A stretch of 64,000 bases of DNA, from assembly GCA_028720205.1 (NCBI GenBank), contig JAQYLE010000014.1, positions 39,676 to 103,675 of the forward strand, given 5' to 3'. Shown here piece after piece: positions 35,293-46,298 of this stretch. A program made the position numbers and the translations under genes. Origin of the DNA: Clostridia bacterium. Lineage in GTDB: Bacteria; Bacillota; Clostridia; Christensenellales; Borkfalkiaceae. The notes under the pieces were generated by a model. The model was given only the letters and a program-made list of their open reading frames with translations. It was not told the DNA's origin and made no database searches. Numbering within the stretch: position 1 is the first letter of the stretch; each line of letters begins with the position of its first letter.

Positions 35293-36579
35293 TCATTCCG
35301 TCGGCTCGCCGAGAAGTCCGTCTTTATACAAACCGACGGCCTTTGCCCTTACGGGCGTTTTGTCTTTCAGACCTTTTATATACACTTTGGCGTACGTTTC
35401 CGCATGACCGCAATATTCCCCGTTCTCCTTCGTTTCGGGTATAACAAGGTACGTTTTGCCGATACAGCCCGTAAGATATTTCTCCTTTTGCGCCGCCGCC
35501 GCGGCAAGCATGCGCGAAAGACGTTCCTTTTTGACGGGCGCGGGTAAATCCGTATATCGTTTTGCGGAAAGCGTGCCTTTGCGCGGAGAATACGGAAACG
35601 CGTGCACCTGCAAAAAATTCGCCTCGGAAACGATGGAAAGCGATTGCCGAAAATCTTCTTCCGTCTCCGTGGGAAACCCCACGATAATATCGGTGGTAAT
35701 CGCGGCGTTATCAAACGCATCGTAAATCATGCGGCATTTTTCAAGATACTCCGCGCGCGTATACTTTCTGTTCATCGCTTTCAAAACGGCGTCCGAACCG
35801 CTTTGTAAAGACAGATGAAACTGCGGCGCAAAGTTTTTCAACTGTTTCGCCGTCTGTAAAAAGCGCGGCGTAATCATGCTTTCTTCGATGGAACTGAACC
35901 GTATGCGCGTAGGCGCGTCTTTCACGGCATATAATAAATCGCAGATATCCTTATCCCCGTCGCGGTAATCGGAAACGTCAATGCCCGTAATCACCGTTTC
36001 GTACGCGGTGGATTCATTGATTTCCGCCGCCGCGCTTTCAATCGTACGCGAACGGCTTCGTCCGCGCAGATACGGAATAAGGCAATACGAACAAAAACGG
36101 TTGCACCCGTCCTGTATTTTAACGAAGTTGCGCGTCTTCATGCTTTCCGGACGCGGCGCTTCTTCGTAGGTTTCCGCCTGAAAAGCGTCGTTCTCTTTCG
36201 CCCGTTGCACTGCAAGCGGCGAAAAATCTTCCGCCGCAACGCTTAAAATGCGTTGTTTGCTCTTTGCCCCGAATACGCAGATCACGCCCTCTTTTTCCGA
36301 AAAATCTTCGGGAGCATTCTGCGAAGCGCAACCGCACACAATCACTTTCGCGTTCGGATTGTCTTTCAGCGCGCGCCCTACCGCCTGACGGCTTTTGCGT
36401 TCCGCTTCCGCCGTAACGGCGCAAGTATTGACGATATATAAATCGGCGTAACCGTGTTTATTGCTTACTTCGTATCCCAACGCTTTCAGTCCCGAAATCA
36501 GCGAACCGCTCTCCACGTCGTTCACCTTGCACCCCAGCGTTAACACCGCCGCCGTCTTTTTCTTAGCCGCGCCGCTCAT
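35293..36579 (-). CDS. mtaB: tRNA ms2t6A37 methylthiotransferase MtaB
   Basis: A radical-SAM enzyme that adds a methylthio group to t6A37 of tRNAs reading ANN codons. The N-terminal methylthiotransferase domain starts LTLGCKVNDVES. The radical-SAM cluster motif CNRFCSYCLIP supplies the CxxxCxxC cysteines, and a TRAM-like domain ends the protein. I take the ATG at 36579, which overlaps the rsmE stop (ATGA) and follows GCGGGGGA; this gives 428 residues. The long frame upstream lies inside rsmE and is spurious. Confidence 0.93.
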   Translation of the reverse strand: MSGAAKKKTAAVLTLGCKVNDVESGSLISGLKALGYEVSNKHGYADLYIVNTCAVTAEAERKSRQAVGRALKDNPNAKVIVCGCASQNAPEDFSEKEGVICVFGAKSKQRILSVAAEDFSPLAVQRAKENDAFQAETYEEAPRPESMKTRNFVKIQDGCNRFCSYCLIPYLRGRSRSRTIESAAAEINESTAYETVITGIDVSDYRDGDKDICDLLYAVKDAPTRIRFSSIEESMITPRFLQTAKQLKNFAPQFHLSLQSGSDAVLKAMNRKYTRAEYLEKCRMIYDAFDNAAITTDIIVGFPTETEEDFRQSLSIVSEANFLQVHAFPYSPRKGTLSAKRYTDLPAPVKKERLSRMLAAAAAQKEKYLTGCIGKTYLVIPETKENGEYCGHAETYAKVYIKGLKDKTPVRAKAVGLYKDGLLGEPTE

Positions 36580-37316
36580 TGCCATTCCCCCGCCTGAAAC
36601 GCCACAACCGATAAAAGCGCCACCGCCGCCGTTTCCGCGCGAAGAATACGTTTGCCCAGCGATACGAAAGTACAGCCGCTTTCCCGCGCGAGTTCCGCCT
36701 CGCGGGAAGAAAACCCGCCCTCGCTGCCGATAAACAGCGCCGCGCCGCGCGACAGCCGCTCTTTGTTGAACGAAGAAAGCGGTTCGTCGCTCTTTTCGGC
36801 AAATTCGCAGGCGAAGAATTTCACGCCGTACTTTCCGGCGTCTTTCAGCGCCTCGCCGAAAGAGGAAAAACAAACGATTTCGGGATACGAAGAACGCATG
36901 CACTGTTTCGCCGCCTCGCGCGCCACTTTCTGCAAGCGCTCTGCCTTATTCTTTGAAAGGAACGCCGAAGAATAGTCGGAGGTAAACAGCGAGATTTTCG
37001 CCGCGCCGAGTTCCACCGCCTTCTGCACCGCGAATTCGTTTTTATCCGCGTTTTTCAAAAACCCGAAATACAGGGCCATTTCCGTCTTTGGCTCTTTGTC
37101 GCACTCGCGCGAAGAAAGCACGTGAAAAACGATTTCCTTTTTGTTTACGGCGACAACCACCGCCTCGTATTCTTTGCCGCCGTTATCCAACAGCACCGCT
37201 TCGTCGCCCTCGGATAAACGAAGCACCGTTCCGGCGTGCTCGAATTCCTCGCCCGTCAGAACGCACTCGCCGCCCACCCGAATATTTTCGGCAAAAAAAC
37301 GTTTTAAACCGCTCAT
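36576..37316 (-). CDS. rsmE: 16S rRNA (uracil1498-N3)-methyltransferase RsmE
   Basis: RsmE methylates U1498 of 16S rRNA. The N-terminal PUA-like part (FAENIRVGGECVLTGEEFEH) and the SPOUT-knot motifs IGSEGGFSSREAEL and SLGKRILRAETAAVALLS are present. The ATG at 37316 follows GAGAGGAAG and begins just after the prmA stop (TAAAATG). The length is 246 residues. It is translationally coupled to both neighbours. Confidence 0.93.
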   Translation of the reverse strand: MSGLKRFFAENIRVGGECVLTGEEFEHAGTVLRLSEGDEAVLLDNGGKEYEAVVVAVNKKEIVFHVLSSRECDKEPKTEMALYFGFLKNADKNEFAVQKAVELGAAKISLFTSDYSSAFLSKNKAERLQKVAREAAKQCMRSSYPEIVCFSSFGEALKDAGKYGVKFFACEFAEKSDEPLSSFNKERLSRGAALFIGSEGGFSSREAELARESGCTFVSLGKRILRAETAAVALLSVVAFQAGEWQ

Positions 37317-37317
37317 T

Positions 37318-38316
37318 TTATTTTTCTTCCTCTCCGTCGCCGGCACCGCTTACGTTCGTTTCGGCGGCAGAAGAAGCAAAGCGCAACACAAGGGCGAACC
37401 AATCGCCTTTCTGCCGCTGTTTCACCACCTGCAACCCCTGCGATAAAAACGCGTCTTTCACCATGGCAAGGCGGCTTTCTATAATGCCGCTTAAAATAAG
37501 CGCGCCCGACCGTTTCATGTTTTTAGGTATATCCGGCGCCAGCCGTACCAGAATTTCGCCCGTGATGTTGGCAAGCACCACGTCGCCTTTCACCTGCGTG
37601 TTTTCCAAAAGATCGGCGTGCGCCACCACGCATTTCTCAAAAACGCCGTTCAGTCGCGCGTTATGTTCGGCGCTTTTCACCGCTATCGGGTCCACGTCGG
37701 TTAAATAGGCTTTTTCCGCGCCCAACTTTACGGCGGATATGCCTAAAATGCCGCTGCCGCAACCTACGTCGATACAGATATCGCCGGGGCGCAGAACGTT
37801 TTGCAACTCTTCCACGCACATCGAAGTGGTTTCGTGTTCGCCCGTGCCGAACGCCATGTTCGAATCGAGAAGCACCGTTTCTTCGTTTTCCGCTTTTTCG
37901 TATTTTATCCATTCGGGCACAACCACTATGCGCGAAAGATGAATGGGGCGGAAATGCTTTTTCCACACCTCTATCCAGTCGTCGCCGTCCACCTGCCGCT
38001 TGGTTTCTTCCAGAGTGCCGAAGTAAATCGTGCCCGCCGCGCGCTCCCTGGCAAGAAAAATATCGCGCATGATCTCGCCCGCCGTTTTTTCCGCCGAATC
38101 TTCTTCCAGATAGCACTTCACCAGCACGTCGCCGCGGGAGGTTTCGCGCAGAGTTTCGTCGATATAATCCCAGTACCCGTCCTTGGCGTTCTGCAAAGCG
38201 ATTACGTCGTTTACGTCGCACACGCTCACGCCGAAATTTGTATAATTCCACATAACGTCCGCTACAATCTCGCTCGCTTCGGTTGTGGTATGCACCGTTA
38301 ATTCCGTATATTTCAT
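37318..38316 (-). CDS. prmA: ribosomal protein L11 methyltransferase PrmA
   Basis: PrmA trimethylates L11 amino groups using SAM. It has an N-terminal substrate-recognition part, then the methyltransferase motifs DVGCGSGILGI, TDVDPIAVKSA and VLANITGEIL (NxT catalytic motif). The 332-residue length is normal. In many Firmicutes it follows dnaJ directly; here it follows a GT8 gene by 69 bases. Confidence 0.94.
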   Translation of the reverse strand: MKYTELTVHTTTEASEIVADVMWNYTNFGVSVCDVNDVIALQNAKDGYWDYIDETLRETSRGDVLVKCYLEEDSAEKTAGEIMRDIFLARERAAGTIYFGTLEETKRQVDGDDWIEVWKKHFRPIHLSRIVVVPEWIKYEKAENEETVLLDSNMAFGTGEHETTSMCVEELQNVLRPGDICIDVGCGSGILGISAVKLGAEKAYLTDVDPIAVKSAEHNARLNGVFEKCVVAHADLLENTQVKGDVVLANITGEILVRLAPDIPKNMKRSGALILSGIIESRLAMVKDAFLSQGLQVVKQRQKGDWFALVLRFASSAAETNVSGAGDGEEEK

Positions 38317-38385
38317 GTCTGCCTTTCTCTCCCGTTCCGTCGGCGCCTTGCGTTTATCGCGCTCCGCGCCTTTTTCCGCGCGCCT

Positions 38386-39270
38386 TTACTCTTCTCTTCT
38401 GAGTATGCGACGTTCGCTTTCTCCGGTTGCCGCTTCCGCCTGCGCGCCGTTTTCAAACCGGGATTTCAACACCAGATATTCTTCTAAAATATCGTCGAAT
38501 TCGTGATAGCGAAATACGGAATGCACCTTTTCCACGTTCCATTGCTTGATATTATCCGTATGCGGAAAAGGAAAGTAAAACAACCGCTTGCTGAAATGAC
38601 GCACCACCGTGCTCTTGTGTAAAAACTTCTGATCGTTGAATTTCTGCGGCAACATCTTCTTTTTACTGGTACTGCGGATAAGCGCGCTCTGATCGGCAAA
38701 AAGCAGTTTGCGCGATCTGATCAGTTCCCGCGCTTTTACCAACGCGCCCGTTTCACGTATCATCTTCATGTTTAAAAGCAGTACGCCCGCATTGATATAG
38801 TTGTAATATAATAAAAATTTTCCGTAATGATCGCGCGCCGCCGCATACTCCACGTCCGATACGTCGATATCGTAAAGCAACGTAAAATCGCGGTTAAACA
38901 TAACGTCGGCGTCCAGATATAAAATTTTATCGGGAATCTCCGCGATTTCATCGGCGAACAACCGCAACAGCGTATACGGCGAACAGTACGCGCCTTCGTT
39001 GGGGCAGCGCCAGAACTGCGATGCGTACAACTCGGAAACGTCTATTTTTTTTACCTCGCTTTCTTTGTTATACGCGTGCATTACGCCCCGCAAAAAATCA
39101 ATCTGTTCATCGGTGACGGGCACGAAATCCTTGTTGATATACGAAACGTCCATCGTAAGTATAAACGCCGTGATCGGCTCTTTCGTCTGCGTGCGCTTCA
39201 CTACCGAAAGCAAACACGTAAGAATTCCGTCGAACACCTTGTAATTTCCCGCAAAAAGCAAATATCTCAT
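38386..39270 (-). CDS. glycosyltransferase family 8 protein
   Basis: GT8 enzymes are retaining, metal-dependent glycosyltransferases that often transfer galactose or glucose to lipopolysaccharide, teichoic acid or glycolipid. The DxD metal motif is LYLDADVMFNRDF near residue 120. Family marks YINAGVLLLNM and the late H…F…KPW-like part (VRHFSKRLFYFPFPHTDNIKQW) are present. The 294-residue protein overlaps the acyltransferase stop by 4 bases (ATGA), so both probably work in one glycolipid or surface-polymer pathway. The substrate is unknown. Confidence 0.87.
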   Translation of the reverse strand: MRYLLFAGNYKVFDGILTCLLSVVKRTQTKEPITAFILTMDVSYINKDFVPVTDEQIDFLRGVMHAYNKESEVKKIDVSELYASQFWRCPNEGAYCSPYTLLRLFADEIAEIPDKILYLDADVMFNRDFTLLYDIDVSDVEYAAARDHYGKFLLYYNYINAGVLLLNMKMIRETGALVKARELIRSRKLLFADQSALIRSTSKKKMLPQKFNDQKFLHKSTVVRHFSKRLFYFPFPHTDNIKQWNVEKVHSVFRYHEFDDILEEYLVLKSRFENGAQAEAATGESERRILRREE

Positions 39271-40151
39271 CGTTGCGTTTCCACTCCCCCTTTTTTTATT
39301 TGTTCCTCTTTCGTATACCGTTTTTCCTTAGCGTCTTGTTCCTCTTTATCCTCCGTTTGCTCCGCGGGCACGTAGCGTATAAATTCCTCGTCCGAAAGCG
39401 CGCTCCGCGCCGTCATCGCGCCGTACGCCGCCTCGCGAAGAAGCGCTTTCGCCTCTTTTACGGGCAACGAAGCATCGGGGTAAAACGGACCGTCCACATA
39501 GGTTACCAGCCGCGGCGTTTTAAATATCCTGCGCTTTTGATAAGTGTTGGTAAAAGCGAATACGGGCGCGCCGTACTGCACGGGGTAGCGGAACGAAGTA
39601 TCTTTGAACGGGCGGATTTTGGTGTAATACGGCCAGATATGCGCTTCCGGATACACGGCGAGCGCCGCGCCCTGCTTCACCCGCGTATCGACGGCGCCGA
39701 GAAAGTTTTTCGTAGCCTGTCTGTCGCCCGGCAGAGGCAACGCGCCCAATGCGGCGATCATCCTGCCCGCCACGGGAATGGAAACGTTGGCAGGATGCAC
39801 GATGACGTATGCCCGTTTTCTGCCCGTAAGCAATGCAGGCACAAACGGATCGGCGGCGGCGTTCGTGTGATTCCCGTAAATAAAATACGCGCTTTTTTTA
39901 TCAACGCTTTTCAGCGCTTTACGGTTTTTCACCCGCCAGCCGAATTTGATTTTTAAAAAAAGATATGCCAGCGGCTTTACGATACAATATAACGCCGCCG
40001 AAAAAAAGCGGTAGAACGGGTTATCGTGTACATAACGGTACGTTTCGTCGATGGCACGCGCCTGTATTTTTGCCGACGAAAATTCGTCGTTCAATTCGTC
40101 TTTGTAATAAATAACTTTTTTTTCTTTCATTCGCCGTTTGCCCGTTTCCAT
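39267..40151 (-). CDS. PlsC-like lysophospholipid acyltransferase
   Basis: The protein has the acyltransferase block NHTNAAADPFVPA (an HxxxxD-like site; here NHTNAAAD) and VYPEAHIWPYY near residue 190, typical of PlsC-like enzymes that acylate glycerol phosphates. One or two hydrophobic segments near residues 40-60 anchor it. The frame is open far upstream, but the promoter at 40224-40253 excludes that region. I give the ATG at 40151, with 40130 as a close alternative; neither has a strong ribosome site. It is coupled to the GT8 gene by a 4-base overlap. Confidence 0.78.
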   Translation of the reverse strand: METGKRRMKEKKVIYYKDELNDEFSSAKIQARAIDETYRYVHDNPFYRFFSAALYCIVKPLAYLFLKIKFGWRVKNRKALKSVDKKSAYFIYGNHTNAAADPFVPALLTGRKRAYVIVHPANVSIPVAGRMIAALGALPLPGDRQATKNFLGAVDTRVKQGAALAVYPEAHIWPYYTKIRPFKDTSFRYPVQYGAPVFAFTNTYQKRRIFKTPRLVTYVDGPFYPDASLPVKEAKALLREAAYGAMTARSALSDEEFIRYVPAEQTEDKEEQDAKEKRYTKEEQIKKGGVETQR

Positions 40152-40223
40152 CCGTTTTTCGTCGATTATTTCCGCGCGCCTCCGGCCGCCGCCCGACTTG
40201 TATACAAAAACTTCATTACCGTT

Positions 40224-40253
40224 ATTATACCCCCTTTCTCTGCAACTTGTCAA
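40224..40253 (-). promoter_or_regulatory. consensus promoter of the acyltransferase-GT8-prmA operon
   Basis: Minus strand TTGACA (40253-40248), 18-base spacer, TATAAT (40229-40224). Confidence 0.8.
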
Positions 40254-40303
40254 CCGTTTCCGCCCGTTTCTCCCGTTTCGCTTTCCGCCGTTGTTCGCGC
40301 GGG

Positions 40304-40346
40304 AAAAAAATTGCAGAGCCGGGCGCGCCCGACTCTGCAATTTTTT
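40304..40346. terminator. bidirectional terminator after dnaJ
   Basis: Inverted repeat at 40311-40340 (TTGCAGAG outer arms, CGGGCGCGCCCG core). It is followed by seven T on the minus strand, ending dnaJ transcripts, and by six T on the plus strand. Confidence 0.85.
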
Positions 40347-40410
40347 CTTATTCGCCTTTTGATTTTCCTTTTCCGCCGTTTGATTTTCGGGATACGGGGC
40401 GCGCGCGTCT

Positions 40411-41568
40411 TTAATAGGGTTTTGCGCCGTACAGCGCCTCCACGTTATCGGAATATCTCTTGCGCTTATCGTACTGTTTCAGATCCACGGCGGAATCCGC
40501 CTCTTCTATGGCGCGTTTCTGCTCGCGCGTCAAGCGCGAAGGCACTTCCACCACCACTTTGATGATAAGGTTTCCCGTAGCGCCGTTCGCGGATTTTATT
40601 CCTTTGCCGCGCACGGTGAATATCTGTCCGCTCTGCGTACCCTCGGGAATAGTGAAATCAAACGCGTCGTCTACGGAAGGCACTTTCACCGTGCCGCCCA
40701 GCGCCGCCGTTTTAAAGGAAACGGGCACATCTATCTTCAAATCGAAATTTTCCCGCACGAACATCTTATGCGGCTCTACTTTAAATACAATGATCAGATC
40801 GCCCGGCGCGCCGCCCTGCACCGCGTTGCCGCCGCCGCGTTTCCTGATATAACTGCCGTTATCCACGCCTGCGGGAATGTTAAAGGTAATTTCCGTTTCC
40901 TTGCGGGTATACCCCTTACCTTTGCAGTCTACGCACTTATCCGTAATGATTTTGCCGCTTCCGCCGCAATCGGGGCAGACGCCCTGCCGGATAGTTCTGC
41001 CGAATACGGTGTTCTGCACGCTCTGCACCACGCCTTTCCCGCCGCAACGGGAACACGTTTTAAACGCCGTTCCGCCTTTCGCGCCCGTGCCGTTGCACGC
41101 CTCGCAAGGCGCGTTGCGCATGTACGATACTGTTTTTCTGCAACCCTTCGCCGCGTCCATAAACGAAAGCGTCATTTCCTTTTGTATATCTTCGCCTACT
41201 TTCGACTGCGCCGCGCTACCGCCGCCAAAACCCGAAAAGCCGCCGCTGCCGCCGAAGAAACTGCTGAAAATATCCTCGAAGCCGCCGAAGCCTCCGCCGT
41301 CGCCGCCAAAACCCGAAAAGCCGCCGCCGAATCCGCCCATACCGGGGTGTTCCAGTTCGTAATCGTACGCCGAGCGTTTCTGCGGATCGGAGAGCGTTTC
41401 GTTCGCCTCGTTGATCTCTTTGAATTTCTCCGCGGCTACCTTATCGCCGGGGTGCAGATCGGGGTGATACTGTTTGGCGAGTTTCCGATACGCCGCCTTT
41501 ATCTCTTCCGCCGACGCTTTTTTATCCACGCCGAGAATTTCGTAATAATTTTTTTTACCGTCCGCCAT
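40411..41568 (-). CDS. dnaJ: chaperone DnaJ
   Basis: DnaJ delivers unfolded clients to DnaK and stimulates its ATPase. It has the J domain with HPD (residues 34-36, YHPDLHPG), a long Gly/Phe-rich region, four zinc-finger repeats (CEACNGTG, CSRCGGKG, CPDCGGSG, CVDCKGKG) and the C-terminal substrate domains. The length is 385 residues. It lies 227 bases after dnaK, an unusually large gap, with its own terminator after it. Confidence 0.97.
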   Translation of the reverse strand: MADGKKNYYEILGVDKKASAEEIKAAYRKLAKQYHPDLHPGDKVAAEKFKEINEANETLSDPQKRSAYDYELEHPGMGGFGGGFSGFGGDGGGFGGFEDIFSSFFGGSGGFSGFGGGSAAQSKVGEDIQKEMTLSFMDAAKGCRKTVSYMRNAPCEACNGTGAKGGTAFKTCSRCGGKGVVQSVQNTVFGRTIRQGVCPDCGGSGKIITDKCVDCKGKGYTRKETEITFNIPAGVDNGSYIRKRGGGNAVQGGAPGDLIIVFKVEPHKMFVRENFDLKIDVPVSFKTAALGGTVKVPSVDDAFDFTIPEGTQSGQIFTVRGKGIKSANGATGNLIIKVVVEVPSRLTREQKRAIEEADSAVDLKQYDKRKRYSDNVEALYGAKPY

Positions 41569-41685
41569 AATATTTTTTCTCTCTTTCTCCGTTGCCGTTC
41601 CGGCGGCGCAGACGTTTACCGTTCAGCCTGCGTTTTACTCTGCGCCCTGCCGCATGCAACGAAATATTCGTTAAAATACGCCATA

Positions 41686-41711
41686 CGGGTCTGGCTGTTA
41701 CGCCAAACCCG
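41686..41711. other. hairpin in the dnaK-dnaJ gap
   Basis: The arms CGGGTCTGGC (41686-41695) and GCCAAACCCG (41702-41711) pair with one mismatch around a 6-base loop. No U-run follows closely on the minus strand, so it may be an RNA-processing or stability element between dnaK and dnaJ rather than a terminator. Confidence 0.45.
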
Positions 41712-41795
41712 ATAGCGATTTATCTTTTTTTTTCTTAAGCGCGGTTTTTCCGCGCCCCACCGTTTAAAAACGCATTCAAACGGCTTTGCAAAGCG

Positions 41796-43607
<1,812 letters not shown>

Positions 43608-43764
43608 TCACGCTCCTTTATATAACCTGTTTATGCCCCTTGCCGCGGATCCGCATTCAAACCGATGGATTTATCCGCGCATTTCGTACGGGATTTTTCT
43701 TACAGTTTATATTTAACCCGCCGCCCCTTATCTTAAACGCTGAATAACAAAAAATTTTCGCCAC

Positions 43765-43805
43765 AAAAAAAACCGTCGCTTTTACAAGAAAAAACAACGG
43801 TTTTT
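43765..43805. terminator. terminator downstream of the LOG-like gene
   Basis: The arms AAAACCGTCG (43769-43778) and CAACGGTTTT (43795-43804) pair with one wobble. Eight A precede on the plus strand (a U-run for the minus strand), and five T follow on the plus strand. Confidence 0.7.
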
Positions 43806-43878
43806 ATCGCTTTATTTCTTTGTTCCGCCTGTTTTGGGCAACATTTAAACCCGTTTTAAAACGGCGCGAGGATTCCTT

Positions 43879-44451
43879 TTAAATTCTGCCTATGCCCCGG
43901 TGCCGCCGCGTATACGTGCCGATCCGCTCTTTTAAAATTTCTATCGCTTCTTCGGGCGCGGTTACCCCGAACACCTTATCGTCCGGAACGTTTTCGTACC
44001 GCACCGAACTGTCCAGACGGGTGTTCGCAAGTTTTTCGCTCCACCCGCCCGAATTTTCAAACGCGATAATCAGTCGGTTGAACGACCAGGCGAACGCGTA
44101 TTCGCACAGCGTACCCGCGCCGCCGCCGATGCCGATCACCGCGTCCGCGTTGGCAACCATCGCGTTGCGCATCACGTCAAGCCCCGTCGGCACCGAAATA
44201 TCCGCGAATTCGTTGGCGATTTCCGTATCGAACGAAGGAATCAACGCAATCGTATCGCCTTCCTTATATTTTTCGGAAGCGCGCGCGCCTTTCATCGCCG
44301 CGCGCATAATGCCGCTTAATCCTCCCGACTGCACTCTGTACCCGTTATCCACCAGTAATTTGCCCATATTAAAAGCAAGTTCAAAACGAAGGGAATCTTC
44401 TTCTACTTCTCTGTTCCCGATAATCGAAACCACTTTTCTTCTTTCACTCAT
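43879..44451 (-). CDS. TIGR00725-type LOG-like Rossmann protein
   Basis: The 190-residue protein has a Rossmann-like start (VSIIGNREVEEDSL), LVDNGYRVQSGGLSGIMRAA and IGIGGGAGTLCEYAFAW. The last is a variant of the PGGxGTxxE motif of the LOG/lysine-decarboxylase-like family, members of which release cytokinin-like bases from nucleotides or act as molybdenum-cofactor carriers. The exact activity is unknown. It lies 18 bases after the ROK kinase and ends at a terminator. Confidence 0.8.
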   Translation of the reverse strand: MSERRKVVSIIGNREVEEDSLRFELAFNMGKLLVDNGYRVQSGGLSGIMRAAMKGARASEKYKEGDTIALIPSFDTEIANEFADISVPTGLDVMRNAMVANADAVIGIGGGAGTLCEYAFAWSFNRLIIAFENSGGWSEKLANTRLDSSVRYENVPDDKVFGVTAPEEAIEILKERIGTYTRRHRGIGRI

Positions 44452-44469
44452 ATTCTCTCTCCAAAACGT

Positions 44470-45429
44470 TTATAACCCGCGCGCCAAAGCGAACGCGCCG
44501 TATACGCCCGCGTCGTTGCCCAGCGAAGCCTTTTCTATTTTCAGCGGCACATACTTTTCGGAAGTATACAGTTTTTTCCACACAGCCTTGCGCAAAGGCG
44601 CGAATAAAAATTCTCCCTCGTTGGAAACGCCGCCGCCGAGGAGTATCGCTTCGGGGCGCAGTACGTTGGCCAAATTGGCAAGCCCCACGGCAAGGTGTTC
44701 TACGTATTCGTTTACGATTTCCTGCCCGCGCGCGTCGCCTTGCCGCGCCGCGACGAACGCCGTCTTTCCGTCTACGTTCTCCAATTTTCCCTCCGCGATT
44801 TCCCACATCTTCGTGGTAAGATCGAGTTGCATCTTCCACTTGGTCAGCCGAATCAGAGCCGTCGCGGAAGTATACGTTTCCAGACAGCCGTGTCTGCCGC
44901 AGGTGCACAGTTCGCCGCCTTCGCAAATCACCATGTGCCCGATCTCCGCGCCGGCGCCCATGTAGCCTTCAAACAGTTTTCCGTCCACGATGATACCGCC
45001 GCCCACGCCCGTGCCGAGCGTAACGAGAAGGCAACTCTGATACTGCTTTCCCGCGCCGAATTTCGCCTCGCCCAGTGCGGCGACGTTGGCGTCGTTGGAA
45101 ATTTTTACGGGTTTTCCCGTCAGGGCGTTCAATTTCTCCACAAGCGGCTGATTTTCCCAACCGAAATTCGCCCAGCGCACCACCACGCCCGTGGCGGAAT
45201 TCATATATCCGGGCACCGCCATGCCTATGCTTTCCACCGCGGAAAAATCCACGCCTGCCCGCGCGGCCGTCTCCCGGCACAAATCCGCCAATTTCGCCAC
45301 CGTTCCTTCAAACCCGTCCCGGGGGCTGGTGGGCACGGACTGCTTTATCATTAACGTGCCGTCCTCCTTAAAAAGCGCGCCTTTCGCGCTCATGCCGCCC
45401 AGATCGATACCGATGATATACTTTTCCAT
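44470..45429 (-). CDS. glcK: ROK-family glucokinase
   Basis: ROK kinases phosphorylate glucose or related hexoses at C6. The ATP loop IIGIDLGGMSAKGA, the sugar-binding GAEIGHM and the zinc-binding motif CTCGRHGCLE are intact, with GTGVGGGIIVDG between. The length is 319 residues, as in Gram-positive glucokinases. It fits with the nearby beta-galactosidase, since glucose is released from lactose, but it is not in the same operon. It could also be an N-acetylhexosamine kinase. Confidence 0.87.
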   Translation of the reverse strand: MEKYIIGIDLGGMSAKGALFKEDGTLMIKQSVPTSPRDGFEGTVAKLADLCRETAARAGVDFSAVESIGMAVPGYMNSATGVVVRWANFGWENQPLVEKLNALTGKPVKISNDANVAALGEAKFGAGKQYQSCLLVTLGTGVGGGIIVDGKLFEGYMGAGAEIGHMVICEGGELCTCGRHGCLETYTSATALIRLTKWKMQLDLTTKMWEIAEGKLENVDGKTAFVAARQGDARGQEIVNEYVEHLAVGLANLANVLRPEAILLGGGVSNEGEFLFAPLRKAVWKKLYTSEKYVPLKIEKASLGNDAGVYGAFALARGL

Positions 45430-45514
45430 TATGCTCTCCTTATCGGCGGTTTATGCGGTTTTCCCCGCAGAACCGCCGGATTTTAATTTTGTTTTCGTTT
45501 GATTTCTTCCGCGC

Positions 45515-46132
45515 TCAACGCACGAAGTTCGTAAAAATTTTGTTTTCCTGCCCGGGCGTTACGCCCTGCGCCTTTCCTGCGGCGATACATTTCATCAGCC
45601 ACGCCATGTTGTAGCCTAAAACGCGCATGGTCTGCAGCCCTTCTTCGTCTTTTTCCGCTTCTTCCGCGTTCGCCCCGTGCACTTCGTTCCAATAGTTCGA
45701 CGATACTACGGGCATACAGTTAATGGTGAAATACTTATTCAGTACGTCGAACGTAGTGCTTGCGCCCGCTCTTCGGCAACATGCAACCGCCGCCGCAGGT
45801 TTGTATTTCATCGCGGCTCCTCCGCTGTAAAACGCTCTGTCCATAAACGAAATCAACGTGCCGCCCGCAGAAGCGTAATGCACCGGCGAACCGAAGATAA
45901 ACGCGTCGGCGTTTTTTGCCTTTTCGGTGAATACGTTCACCTTATCGTCAATCACGCACCTGCCCGCTTTTTTACAGAATTTGCATGCGGTGCAGCCGGA
46001 AACAGGCGCTTTGCCCACCTGAAAAATCTCCGTTTCTATCCCTTCTTTGTTCAACGCCTTTTCCGCCTCTTTCAAAGCGCGGTACGTACAGCCGTTTTCG
46101 TGCGGACTGCCGTTGACTAAAATCACTTTCAT
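45515..46132 (-). CDS. flavodoxin-like NAD(P)H-dependent oxidoreductase with cysteine motif
   Basis: The 205-residue protein has the FMN-binding start LVNGSPHENGCTY and SPVHYASAGG, marks of the NADPH-dependent FMN reductase family. The cluster CTACKFCKKAGRC (near residue 50) has the spacing of iron-sulfur flavoproteins of the Isf type or of redox cysteines. The substrate is unknown. It starts the operon followed by ROK and LOG-like genes, with a promoter at 46188-46216. Confidence 0.85.
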   Translation of the reverse strand: MKVILVNGSPHENGCTYRALKEAEKALNKEGIETEIFQVGKAPVSGCTACKFCKKAGRCVIDDKVNVFTEKAKNADAFIFGSPVHYASAGGTLISFMDRAFYSGGAAMKYKPAAAVACCRRAGASTTFDVLNKYFTINCMPVVSSNYWNEVHGANAEEAEKDEEGLQTMRVLGYNMAWLMKCIAAGKAQGVTPGQENKIFTNFVR

Positions 46133-46187
46133 CGCGCGCCCTCCTTGTTTCGTTTGCGTTTAAAAATGTGAATATCGATTTTTGTAT

Positions 46188-46216
46188 ATTGTATCATACT
46201 TTTATGAATTTTTCAA
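46188..46216 (-). promoter_or_regulatory. promoter of the flavodoxin-ROK-LOG operon
   Basis: Minus strand TTGAAA (46216-46211), 17-base spacer, TACAAT (46193-46188). Confidence 0.65.
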
Positions 46217-46298
46217 GACGACGAAAGGAAAATTTCCCCGTTTTTTGTTATTTTTTTTCGGCGAGACCCCGATTCCTCGCGATTCCGCGCGTTTTCGT

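Noticed and set aside
36600..36903. Long N-terminal extension of mtaB
   Set aside because: It lies entirely within rsmE in another frame; MtaB homology begins at LTLGCKVND.
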